This document shows positions 26,542 through 34,543 of a stretch of 46,365 nt of DNA, one piece after another. Under the pieces are notes generated by a model. It was given only the letters and a program-made list of their open reading frames with translations, was not told where the DNA came from and searched no databases. The translations under genes were made by a program, and so were the position numbers. Source of the DNA: Pontimonas sp. Its GTDB lineage: Bacteria > Actinomycetota > Actinomycetes > Actinomycetales > Microbacteriaceae. The stretch spans positions 1 to 46,365 of the forward strand of contig JAIOWV010000002.1 of the NCBI GenBank assembly GCA_021741945.1, written 5' to 3'. Each line of letters opens with the position of its first letter. Positions within the stretch are counted from its first letter, which is position 1.

Positions 26542-26820
26542 CTACTCTGATTCGCTGGCTTGGGGAAGACCACCGCTGGAGACCAGTGCGTCGGCAAGCG
26601 CCTGCGCATCCACGTGCCAGTAAGCGAACTCCTGATCGTCGATGTGAACGACAGGAATCTTCTCCGAATACTCGGTCTCCCACTCGGGCTTTTCGTGGAG
26701 ATTACGGTGTTCGAGCACCACATTGGAAAAGTTCTTCACAACGCCCTGGATGACCAGATCCGCGTCATCACAGAGGTGACAGCCGGGGTTACCGATCAAT
26801 CGGACCGTGATGCTCTTCAC
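26542..26820 (-). CDS. Glutaredoxin-like (DUF836) protein
   Basis: ITVRLIGNPGCHLCDDADLVIQ CxxC motif; IPVVHIDDQEFAYWHVD. Confidence 0.85.
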   Translation of the reverse strand: MKSITVRLIGNPGCHLCDDADLVIQGVVKNFSNVVLEHRNLHEKPEWETEYSEKIPVVHIDDQEFAYWHVDAQALADALVSSGGLPQASESE

Positions 26821-26845
26821 AGACTCACCCTATGCTGAAGTTCGA

Positions 26846-27598
26846 ATGAAGACAGTGACGTCGAAGTCGAAAAAGAGTTCGGGCTCCCCCGTGGTGGTGT
26901 TTGTTGATGTCGACAACACCTTGGTTCGCGGAGCTAGCATCTACATGTTTGCCATCGAGGCGTGGAAATCCGGTTTCATCCGATGGCATCACGTCATTCC
27001 TGCGCTCTTTCATCAGCGCTCCTTCATCAAGCAGGGCGAGACCACCAAGAGAGTCAAATCCACCAGGGAGCGAGCTCAGGCTCTAGCGGCCGGTCATTCC
27101 CTGGCCGACTTCATCCAGGTCGGCGAGAGCGCATGGCGACGCTCCATTGCACCGAAAGTATTTCCGGACGTTCTTTCTGAGCTGAGGAACCATATGGACG
27201 CCGGTCGCCAAGTGTGGCTGCTGACCGCGAGCCCCGATGTTCTGGCTGGCATCATCGCAAGAGACCTCCGCTTGAGCGGTGCGCTCGGGACAACATTGGA
27301 AATTCAGGACGGTCGCTTCACGGGCGAAATCGAGGGCGAGCTCGTACATGGGCCAATCAAGGCGAAGGCTGCCAAGGACCTTGCGGAATCCTTGGGGGCG
27401 AACCTCACCGAGTGCTACGCGTACTCAGACTCAGTAGCGGATGTGCCGCTTCTGGAGTTGGTCGGCAACCCGGTTGCCGTCAACCCAGACCCAGGCCTCT
27501 TGGCGCTTGCCACCGAACGAGGCTGGCCGATCCTCTGGCCCGAGGGCACCGGCCGCCACGAAAAGTCTCGAACCAAAAAGGGCAGAGAAAAGCGCTGA
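26846..27598 (+). CDS. HAD-IB family phosphatase (SerB-like)
   Basis: VFVDVDNTLVRGASIYMFA; LLTASPDVLAGIIA; CYAYSDSVADVPLLELVGNPVAVNPDPGL; start at Met 26846. Confidence 0.88.
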   Translation: MKTVTSKSKKSSGSPVVVFVDVDNTLVRGASIYMFAIEAWKSGFIRWHHVIPALFHQRSFIKQGETTKRVKSTRERAQALAAGHSLADFIQVGESAWRRSIAPKVFPDVLSELRNHMDAGRQVWLLTASPDVLAGIIARDLRLSGALGTTLEIQDGRFTGEIEGELVHGPIKAKAAKDLAESLGANLTECYAYSDSVADVPLLELVGNPVAVNPDPGLLALATERGWPILWPEGTGRHEKSRTKKGREKR

Positions 27599-27623
27599 CC
27601 ACTGCAGAGCAGGGGCCAGCGCT
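27591..27623. terminator. Possible bidirectional hairpin between convergent HAD and bS22-like genes
   Basis: AGCGCTGACC ... GGCCAGCGCT, 9/10 complementary, 13-nt loop; no clear U tract. Confidence 0.35.
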
Positions 27624-27637
27624 GTAGCTCGAAGTTT

Positions 27638-27736
27638 CTACTTCTTGTTGCGACGCTGGTGGCGAGTCTTGCGAAGCAACTTGCGGTGCTTCTTCTTCGC
27701 CATACGCTTGCGGCGCTTCTTGATAACGGAGCCCAT
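27638..27736 (-). CDS. bS22-like / AURKAIP1-COX24-domain small ribosomal protein (32 aa)
   Basis: Reverse strand [32 protein letters not shown]; not in ORF track because of length. Confidence 0.9.
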   Translation of the reverse strand: MGSVIKKRRKRMAKKKHRKLLRKTRHQRRNKK

Positions 27737-27815
27737 TAAGTTTCCTTCAGACGGTGGTGCAAAGAACTGTGTCTCGATTTAGACAACCTGTGGAGTCTAG
27801 CGCAGGCTTTGCGCC

Positions 27816-28025
27816 CTACCCCACCTGGTTCAGATTCTCACCAGAACCGGCGGTATACATCCACTGCGCTACGGCCGATTCGGGAATGCGAAATGATCGG
27901 CCAAAACGAATTGCGGGAACCTCGCCGGAGTGAACCATCCGGTAGACGGTCATGGTGGAGACCCTCATTATCTCGGCCACCTCGTTGACGGTGAGGAAGC
28001 GCATCTGGGACAGAGGGGAGGACAT
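27816..28025 (-). CDS. BldC/excisionase-family MerR-like DNA-binding protein
   Basis: MRFLTVNEVAEIMRVSTMTVYRMVHSGEVPAIRFGRSFRIPESAV. Confidence 0.9.
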   Translation of the reverse strand: MSSPLSQMRFLTVNEVAEIMRVSTMTVYRMVHSGEVPAIRFGRSFRIPESAVAQWMYTAGSGENLNQVG

Positions 28026-28115
28026 CGTTCTCTCGCTTGTGCTGGGGCCTAGGTGACTGGTGTGGGGACTGTTACCTGAGCAACCCTAGGGGTAGCAGGG
28101 AAGCGTGTAAAGAGA

Positions 28116-28505
28116 TTATTTCCTAATGCCAGAGATGAGGTTCCAGGCTCGGTCGATGCCATCACTGAGTAGTCCCCCGGTTGCCCGCCCGAGAATCGTG
28201 AGGTCAATGAAGGGCACTGAGTTGTCGGGCGCCGGGCCACCGGTGAACCCAGCAAGCCAATCGTTGAGCGAAACCAGTGGAGCCTTATCGAGTCGATAGA
28301 ACCTGTGCTGTCCATCTTCGCGGACCCGAACAACGCCCGCCTCGCGCAGGACCTTCAGGTGCTTTGAGACGGTGGGCTGGGTGATACCTAGCGCCTCGAC
28401 GAGCTCGCCCACGCTCATCTCGTTATCGTCGCCGCTTGCACCGTGGAGAAGAGTCACAATGTCACGGCGGGTTTCGTCAGCGAGCACGTCAAAGAGGTCA
28501 GTCAT
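28116..28505 (-). CDS. ArsR-family winged-helix regulator
   Basis: LADETRRDIVTLLHG...SVGELVEALGITQPTVSKHLKVLREAGVVRVREDGQHRFYRLD. Confidence 0.92.
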   Translation of the reverse strand: MTDLFDVLADETRRDIVTLLHGASGDDNEMSVGELVEALGITQPTVSKHLKVLREAGVVRVREDGQHRFYRLDKAPLVSLNDWLAGFTGGPAPDNSVPFIDLTILGRATGGLLSDGIDRAWNLISGIRK

Positions 28506-28528
28506 AACTGAGTAGCGTACAAGGCCCC

Positions 28529-28559
28529 AAGGAGGAGTACCATGGCGAGCGCTGTCTGA
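28529..28559 (+). promoter_or_regulatory. Strong Shine-Dalgarno plus 5-codon mini-ORF in ktrB leader
   Basis: AAGGAGGAG (28529-28537), then ATGGCGAGCGCTGTCTGA (28542-28559, MASAV*), out of frame with ktrB. Confidence 0.4.
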
Positions 28560-28588
28560 GATTCAGATAAGGAAGAAGGCTCAGTTCC

Positions 28589-30118
28589 GTGTCGTCGTGG
28601 CTGACGTCTCTCACACGTCGTAAGTCATCGAGAATCCCTCGTCGATCTCGATCTGTTTCGCGGGGCGCATCAACTGCAGCGCCCAGTGGCTTCCGCGGTG
28701 TTCTTTTCAAGGCCCAGTCTCTATTAGGTGGCCAAGCTTCGACACTGACTATCGGCACGTTCCTGATCTTGACCGCCATCACCACCACCTTGCTGATGCT
28801 CCCAGCGGCCGCCGCTTCGGGTGAAGCCACCAACCTGGCAGATGCAATGTTTACTGCGGTCTCTGCAATTTGTGTCACTGGGTTGACGACCGTCGACATG
28901 GCTACTCATTGGTCGCCCTTTGGCCACACCGTCGTCTTCTTGGCCATGCAGATCGGTGGCATCGGTGTCATGACGCTCGCCACACTGCTCGCTGTCATCG
29001 CTTCCAAGCGCCTGGGGCTCTCGGCTCGGAAGATGATTGCTGTGGACGTGGACCCCTCAAGGCTCCACGAGCGCGAAGGGCTCGATGGCCACGGAATGCG
29101 GTTGGGCGATGTAAAGGGACTCCTTCGCACCGTTCTCATTAGCGTGATTGCTATCGAGGCAGCGCTGGCCGCCATCATCATTCCCCGCCTGTTGATTGCT
29201 GGGCTCGACCCGGTTGACGCCCTCTGGCAGGGTGGCTACCTCGCCGTCTCTGCATTTACCAACACAGGATTTGTCCCCCTGGTTGACGGGCTCTCGCCCT
29301 TCGCGAACGACCCCGTGATGGTCTTCACCATCGGAATCGGAGTCTTCTTGGGAAGCCTCGGATTCCCCGTCATCTATGCGCTGGCTCGCGCGGTGAAGAC
29401 GAGTCGTCGCCGTCGTCGCGGCCTCACTCTCTCCCACGGTCGCGTCGGAATGCACGCCAAGCTCACCCTGGCGACGACCACAATTCTGTTGGTGGTCGGA
29501 GCTCTCGCAATAGGCGCACTCGAGTGGGGCAACGAGAAGACCCTCGCCACCCAGGATGTGCTCTATCGCCCCATGACGGCGCTATTCACCTCGATGATGT
29601 CGCGCTCCGGTGGATTCAGCACGGTGGACACTTCAGAGTTTGGTGGCGCGACGCTGCTGGTTCTCGACATGCTGATGTTTGTTGGTGGCGGTTCGGCCTC
29701 CACGGCAGGTGGCATCAAGGTGACAACTCTCGCAATTCTTTTCCTCGCCGCATTCGCTGAATCTCGAGGCGACCAGGACATCGTCGTCTATGAGCGTCGT
29801 ATCCCTTCGGACACCGTCCGCCTCGCCGTGAGCGTGGTGCTCTGGGGAGCAAGCATTGTGGTGTTCGCAACGATTGCAATCCTCACCATCACAGATGAAC
29901 CGCTTGAGAAGGTTCTCTTTGATGTGATCTCCGCGTTTGCCACCTGTGGCCTGAGCGCTGGTCTGACCAGCGCCGAGCTCCCGGACGCAGCCAAATATGT
30001 CCTGGCAGCAACCATGTTGCTGGGTCGGGTTGGTACAGTGACGCTGGCAACAGCTCTCAGTGGAACCCACCGTCAGACGGTGTACCGCCGTGCAAAAGAA
30101 AGGCCAATCGTTGGTTGA
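28589..30118 (+). CDS. ktrB: Trk/Ktr-type potassium uptake membrane subunit
   Basis: TIGTFLILTAITTTLLMLP...FTAVSAICVTGLTTVDMATHWSPFGH...GGGSASTAGGIKVTT selectivity-filter repeats. Confidence 0.93.
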   Translation: MSSWLTSLTRRKSSRIPRRSRSVSRGASTAAPSGFRGVLFKAQSLLGGQASTLTIGTFLILTAITTTLLMLPAAAASGEATNLADAMFTAVSAICVTGLTTVDMATHWSPFGHTVVFLAMQIGGIGVMTLATLLAVIASKRLGLSARKMIAVDVDPSRLHEREGLDGHGMRLGDVKGLLRTVLISVIAIEAALAAIIIPRLLIAGLDPVDALWQGGYLAVSAFTNTGFVPLVDGLSPFANDPVMVFTIGIGVFLGSLGFPVIYALARAVKTSRRRRRGLTLSHGRVGMHAKLTLATTTILLVVGALAIGALEWGNEKTLATQDVLYRPMTALFTSMMSRSGGFSTVDTSEFGGATLLVLDMLMFVGGGSASTAGGIKVTTLAILFLAAFAESRGDQDIVVYERRIPSDTVRLAVSVVLWGASIVVFATIAILTITDEPLEKVLFDVISAFATCGLSAGLTSAELPDAAKYVLAATMLLGRVGTVTLATALSGTHRQTVYRRAKERPIVG

Positions 30119-30782
30119 GAAAATCCCCCACGACGCACCCGTCCTTGTCATCGGACTGGGGCGCTTCGGTGCAGCAACTGCGGGCGAGCTGGACAAGCTC
30201 GGCCGCGACATCCTCGCCATCGACGAAGATCCCGCTCTCGTTCAGAAGTGGGCCGACCGTGTGAAGCACACCGCCGTTCTCGATGCGACCAACCTGAACG
30301 CGCTGCAGCAAATCGGCGCTGGCGATTTCCCCATCGCCGTCGTTGCTATCGGTTCTTCCATTGAAGCCAGCGTGCTGATTACGACCAACCTCGTGGACCT
30401 CAAAGTTCCCCAGATTTGGGCAAAGGCGATCAGTGAATCCCACGGCAAGATCCTGACTCGCATCGGCGCCCACCGTGTGGTCTATCCGGAGCGCGAAGCC
30501 GGCGAGCGCGTCGCTCACTTGGTGTCTGGCCGCATGATCGACTTCATTCGCTTCGATGACAACTTTGCCCTCGTGAAGATGTATCCGCCAAAGCCCATTC
30601 GCGGGCTGTCGCTGACGGACTCGAAGGTGCGCTCCAAGTACAACATCACCGTCGTCGGCGTGAAGTCACCGGGGAAGCCATTCACCTATGCAACAGAGAA
30701 CACTGTGGTGAGCAATCACGACCTGATCATTGTCTCTGGCACAAACGAAGACATCGAGACCTTCGCGGCTCTCGATAAGTAA
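30111..30782 (+). CDS. ktrA: TrkA/KtrA potassium uptake regulatory subunit (RCK domain)
   Basis: VLVIGLGRFGAATAGELDKLGRDILAIDEDP NAD-binding; TTG start with RBS AAAGAAAGG, overlapping the ktrB stop. Confidence 0.9.
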   Translation: MVEKIPHDAPVLVIGLGRFGAATAGELDKLGRDILAIDEDPALVQKWADRVKHTAVLDATNLNALQQIGAGDFPIAVVAIGSSIEASVLITTNLVDLKVPQIWAKAISESHGKILTRIGAHRVVYPEREAGERVAHLVSGRMIDFIRFDDNFALVKMYPPKPIRGLSLTDSKVRSKYNITVVGVKSPGKPFTYATENTVVSNHDLIIVSGTNEDIETFAALDK

Positions 30783-31607
30783 CTAGCTCTTCGCCATTTC
30801 CTCAGCTCGGGCAATCGCTGCGTTGGTGGCAGCGCGGATGATGCCAGCAATGTCGGCGTCGCCGAAAACAGCCAGGGCCGCCGCGGTTGTGCCAGCGGGG
30901 CTGGTTACTGCCTCGCGCAGCTTTTCCGGGGATTCCCCCGATTGCGCCAGGAGCTCTGCTGCTCCGCGGAAAGTGCTCTCCACCATCACGCGGGCAGCCT
31001 CGTCGCTGAAGCCGCGCTCCTTGGCCACCTCGATGAAACGCTCCATAAAGAAATACACATAGGCAGGCCCAGAACCGGAGATAGAACTCAGGGCGTTGAT
31101 CTCAGACTCCTGAACCTCAATCACAGCGCCAAACGTTTCACACATCGCCCGAATCGTCGCCAGCTCGTCATCGCTGACCCGCGAGCCGCGAGCGATACCC
31201 GTAACGCCAAGGCCGACCTGAGCGGGAGTGTTCGGCATCGTCCGCACCACGGCCCCAGGCCATGCCTGTTCCATGGTCGCCAGCGTGACGCCTGCGGCAA
31301 CACTGACCATGATCGCCTCAGGCTTGGCGGAGGAGGCAATCTCTGACAGGAGGCTCGAAATCTGGGCTGGCTTGACTGCCAGCACAACGATGTCGGCGTC
31401 ATGAACGGCTTCCGAGTTTGCACTTGGCGAAAGCTCAATGCTCTCCGCTGATAGGCCGGTGGCTCGCAACTTGCTCGCCGAGGCCTCAGTGCGCGTCGTA
31501 ACGCGCACCCCCTCAAGGCTGACGCCCGGCCGGGTTAATCCCTGAAGAATCGCCCCACCCATGTTGCCGGTGCCCAGGATTGCAATCCGGGGAAGTTTTG
31601 TGACCAT
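30783..31607 (-). CDS. proC: Pyrroline-5-carboxylate reductase
   Basis: RIAILGTGNMGGAILQGL; VVRTMPNTPAQVGLGVTG; SGSGPAYVYFFME. Confidence 0.96.
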   Translation of the reverse strand: MVTKLPRIAILGTGNMGGAILQGLTRPGVSLEGVRVTTRTEASASKLRATGLSAESIELSPSANSEAVHDADIVVLAVKPAQISSLLSEIASSAKPEAIMVSVAAGVTLATMEQAWPGAVVRTMPNTPAQVGLGVTGIARGSRVSDDELATIRAMCETFGAVIEVQESEINALSSISGSGPAYVYFFMERFIEVAKERGFSDEAARVMVESTFRGAAELLAQSGESPEKLREAVTSPAGTTAAALAVFGDADIAGIIRAATNAAIARAEEMAKS

Positions 31608-31667
31608 GGGGCCAGTGTAGATTGAGTGGACCACAGAGACCCAACGTCGGGGAAGCCGGGTGATGTC

Positions 31668-31991
31668 ATGAGCGATAAGAAGAAATCCCACGGGAAAGCG
31701 CCGAAGCGCGAACCAATCCTTGCCGCATTGTCTGGGTCACCCGATGTGCAGTCCGTACTTCGTCTGAGCGCCGTCTCCGAACCAGACGGCCACTGGGTCA
31801 TCGCGGCAACAGTAGAACTCATCGACTCTCTGCCCGTCTACGTCCTCTCCCACTCACTGGACGAAGCCAAACGCCGGGTCCGAGAGGTCACGACCGACAC
31901 CGCAGAGATCTACATCGAGCCGGAACTTGTTCGGGACCCCTCCAGGGAAGACCCGCCGACCGACGTTATTGTAATTAAGGCGTCCGACTAA
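31668..31991 (+). CDS. Small conserved hypothetical protein, weakly like the C-terminal cytoplasmic domain of cation efflux transporters
   Basis: ORF MSDKKKSHGKAPKREPILAALSG...TAEIYIEPELV. Confidence 0.6.
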   Translation: MSDKKKSHGKAPKREPILAALSGSPDVQSVLRLSAVSEPDGHWVIAATVELIDSLPVYVLSHSLDEAKRRVREVTTDTAEIYIEPELVRDPSREDPPTDVIVIKASD

Positions 31992-32004
31992 CGAGGAGAA
32001 CCGC

Positions 32005-32403
32005 ATGGAACTTGTCAGAGACATCACCCTGATTACCCACTTCTTCGGTTTGGCCATGATCATCGGGCCTTTCCTTATTCAGATGCGGGCCCACACCGGC
32101 TACGCGTTCTCGTGGGTCCTCGCCGGTGGCATCGTCCAGCTAGTAACCGGCCTTCTGTTGACCGGTCTCGCCGAAATGCGTCTGGCTGATGATCCTGACA
32201 TGTCGCTTGATCACACAAAGATTGCGGTCAAGACGGTGTTCGCACTCGTGATTTTCATCGTCGCTCTCATCGCCTACCGTCGCCAAAAGAGGGTGGCACC
32301 TGGCGCCACGCAGCGGAGCCTCTTGCCACTGCTTCACGTGGCAGGGGCGTTCGCTATCGCGAATCTCTTTATCGCGGTGCTGTGGCCGGGCGTGGTGAGC
32401 TAG
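32005..32403 (+). CDS. Small multi-pass membrane protein, unknown function
   Basis: Four hydrophobic segments (THFFGLAMIIGPFLIQ, AFSWVLAGGIVQLVTGLLL, TVFALVIFIVALIAY, VAGAFAIANLFIAVLW). Confidence 0.65.
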   Translation: MELVRDITLITHFFGLAMIIGPFLIQMRAHTGYAFSWVLAGGIVQLVTGLLLTGLAEMRLADDPDMSLDHTKIAVKTVFALVIFIVALIAYRRQKRVAPGATQRSLLPLLHVAGAFAIANLFIAVLWPGVVS

Positions 32404-32861
32404 GACTCTCGAGCCTGTCCAAAGAACTCAGTAAGTAACGAAGCGCACTCCGCCTCTCGCACCCCGCCCACAACTTCATCAACCCGATGGGGTAGGGATC
32501 GATCGCGAACCAGATCGTGGACGCTACCAGCTGCGCCGGCTTTGGGGTCCCAGGCTCCAAAGACAACACGGGAGATTCGAGCCTGCGTTATCGCCCCGGC
32601 GCACATCACGCACGGTTCGAGGGTTACAACAAGCGTGTGCCCTGAAAGATTAGCTGTCTCGAGTGCATGGCCAGCGAGACGAAGAGCCATGACCTCCGCG
32701 TGAGCGGTCGGATCATGGTCTCGCTCCTTCTGGTTACATGCCTTGGCAACAATCACCCCGGCAGCATCAACGACGAGTGCGGCAACTGGCACATCACCCG
32801 TGTGGAGAGCCTCCCGGGCGAGGTCAATCGCAAGCCCCATGAGTTCGTGATCGGTCGCCAT
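32400..32861 (-). CDS. tadA: tRNA-specific adenosine deaminase
   Basis: [12 protein letters not shown] and [12 protein letters not shown] zinc motifs; start at Met 32861. Confidence 0.93.
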   Translation of the reverse strand: MATDHELMGLAIDLAREALHTGDVPVAALVVDAAGVIVAKACNQKERDHDPTAHAEVMALRLAGHALETANLSGHTLVVTLEPCVMCAGAITQARISRVVFGAWDPKAGAAGSVHDLVRDRSLPHRVDEVVGGVREAECASLLTEFFGQARES

Positions 32862-32916
32862 GCGCCCCACTTTATCCAGCTTCGCGACCAGTGCCCCTCG
32901 AGGTAAGGTGAGCGGC

Positions 32917-33552
32917 ATGGATCTACACGTCGCCAACCACCCTTTGGTCTCCCACAAGCTCTCGGTGTTGCGTGACCAAGACACCCCATCGCCCGTCTTC
33001 CGGGCGCTGACCTCCGAGTTGGTGACGCTGCTCGCTTACGAAGCAACGCGCAACATTCGGACCGAAGACCACCAGATTGTGACCCCGGTTCAGACGACTG
33101 TGGGCAAGAAGCTTGCTAAACCCCGTCCCGTTGTGGTCCCTATCCTGCGCGCAGGCCTGGGAATGTTGGAGGGAATGGTTGCGCTGCTCCCCAGCGCTGA
33201 AGTGGGCTTCCTGGGTATGGTCCGCGATGAAGAAACGCTTCAGCCAAGCGTCTATGCAGAGCGTTTACCCGAGAACCTCTCTGATCGTCAGTGCTTCGTT
33301 CTCGACCCGATGCTTGCAACAGGTGGGTCACTACTCCAAGCCATCAGGTTCCTCGCCCAGAAGGGTGCATCCGACATCACGGCGGTGTGTCTGCTTGGCG
33401 CACCAGAGGGAGTGAAGGCTGTGGAGGAAGGCACCAAAGGGTTGAAGGTCACCATCGTCCTCGGCGCTCTGGATGAAAAGCTCAACGAGAGGGGCTTCAT
33501 CGTCCCAGGCCTCGGCGATGCCGGGGATCGCCTGTATGGGACCGTCGGGTAG
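32917..33552 (+). CDS. upp: Uracil phosphoribosyltransferase
   Basis: [61 protein letters not shown]. Confidence 0.97.
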   Translation: MDLHVANHPLVSHKLSVLRDQDTPSPVFRALTSELVTLLAYEATRNIRTEDHQIVTPVQTTVGKKLAKPRPVVVPILRAGLGMLEGMVALLPSAEVGFLGMVRDEETLQPSVYAERLPENLSDRQCFVLDPMLATGGSLLQAIRFLAQKGASDITAVCLLGAPEGVKAVEEGTKGLKVTIVLGALDEKLNERGFIVPGLGDAGDRLYGTVG

Positions 33553-33563
33553 ATCCCGGGGAC

Positions 33564-33593
33564 TTGACGCTTGGCTCACTAGCCGGCGATAAT
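33564..33593 (+). promoter_or_regulatory. Promoter of the poly-cysteine leader ORF
   Basis: TTGACG-N18-GATAAT, then CGGCGC, then ATG at 33600 (leaderless spacing). Confidence 0.75.
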
Positions 33594-33599
33594 CGGCGC

Positions 33600-33668
33600 A
33601 TGAACACTCTGGCCCTGTCGATGCTCCCCCTGGGAGCGCCTGAGTGTTGCTGTCGAATGCGTGACTAA
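33600..33668 (+). CDS. Leaderless 22-aa poly-cysteine leader peptide, MNTLALSMLPLGAPECCCRMRD*
   Basis: Direct translation; immediately downstream of a well-spaced promoter; Cys codons 33645-33653. Confidence 0.7.
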   Translation: MNTLALSMLPLGAPECCCRMRD

Positions 33669-33719
33669 CGTCCCCTTCTTCCGAGGGTCTTCGGACCCCT
33701 TACCGAATCGACAGCAATG
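33615..33719 (+). promoter_or_regulatory. Attenuator-like RNA structure linking the Cys leader peptide to the downstream regulator start codon
   Basis: TTGCTGTCGA (33647-33656) perfectly complementary to TCGACAGCAA (33708-33717); CTGTCGAT (33615-33622) alternatively complementary to ATCGACAG (33707-33714); inner GGGTC-TTCG-GACCC hairpin (33685-33698). Confidence 0.65.
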
Positions 33720-34322
33720 ACTACCTCTTCTTCACCTCGCGAACCTCGTGGGTTCGCTCTCTATGTGGGCGTTACCGAAGGCGACGCCCGAGACGCCGGG
33801 ATTTCCCTAGAAACCCTGGTCAAAGAACTCAAAAAAACCGTCGCCCACCATGTGCCAAGCGCCGACACCCACGCGGCGATTGCGCTTGCCCCGACCGGGT
33901 CGGGCGGCAACAACCTAGAAATTGTCCGCATGGCACTGCACGACCCGGCAGCACTGGCAAAACTCAAGCCAGCGCATCCGGAGCGGGTGCTCTCAGTGGT
34001 GATCGATATCTCGCGCAAGCGGGTCACGATCGATGGCGAGGCCGCGCCACTCACGTTCAAAGAGTTTGCGCTGCTGCAGTTCCTGGTGTTGCGGGAAGGG
34101 CAGACAGTGCGCCGGGAAGTCATTATCGAGGCGCTGTGGACGGCTGGCGATGACGATATCCCCAACTCCCGCACTATCGACGTCCATATTCGCCGGCTTC
34201 GCTCGAAACTTGGTCGCTATGAAGACATTGTTCGCACCGTACGCGGCGCTGGCTACCGGTTTGACCGGCACGCGGATGTCACCATCCACTACGGCGAAGC
34301 CCCGTCACCGGACATGATTTAG
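33717..34322 (+). CDS. Winged-helix (OmpR/PhoB-type C-terminal domain) regulator without a recognisable receiver domain
   Basis: LTFKEFALLQFLVLREGQTVRREVIIEALW...NSRTIDVHIRRLRSKLGRYEDIVRTVRGAGYRFD. Confidence 0.88.
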   Translation: MTTSSSPREPRGFALYVGVTEGDARDAGISLETLVKELKKTVAHHVPSADTHAAIALAPTGSGGNNLEIVRMALHDPAALAKLKPAHPERVLSVVIDISRKRVTIDGEAAPLTFKEFALLQFLVLREGQTVRREVIIEALWTAGDDDIPNSRTIDVHIRRLRSKLGRYEDIVRTVRGAGYRFDRHADVTIHYGEAPSPDMI

Positions 34323-34350
34323 GCCAATTTTCCTAGCAAAATTCTGGGTA

Positions 34351-34379
34351 TAGACAGCGTTACCAATCTGTTATATATT
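34351..34379 (+). promoter_or_regulatory. Predicted promoter in wHTH-phr intergenic region
   Basis: TAGACA-N17-TATATT. Confidence 0.6.
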
Positions 34380-34385
34380 GGCCTC

Positions 34386-34485
34386 ATCGTCAGTTGCGTG
34401 CTTTAGCAGCTCTCGCTCATGTGATTACAAAACACTCTTGGTGCAAGGGAACAGGGCCGGTCGCTCGCCTCAGCGGCCGGCCCTC
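34386..34485 (+). ncRNA. Candidate small RNA, about 100 nt, ending in a 13-bp GC-rich hairpin
   Basis: Promoter upstream; 3' hairpin AGGGCCGGTCGCT-CGCCTC-AGCGGCCGGCCCT (34453-34484); phr has its own promoter downstream of the hairpin. Confidence 0.45.
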
Positions 34486-34507
34486 ATCACGTTATGGAAG
34501 CCCCACA

Positions 34508-34537
34508 TGGACACTATCCAGCCAGGCCCTCTACGCT
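34508..34537 (+). promoter_or_regulatory. phr promoter (leaderless)
   Basis: TGGACA-N18-TACGCT-N6-ATG(34544). Confidence 0.65.
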
Positions 34538-34543
34538 GACCAG

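Noticed and set aside
34394-34543. N-terminal 50-residue extension of the photolyase in the ORF track
   Set aside because: The family start WFRNDLRL sits right after Met 34544, which also has a promoter with leaderless spacing; the upstream part runs through a hairpin and has no homologous look.
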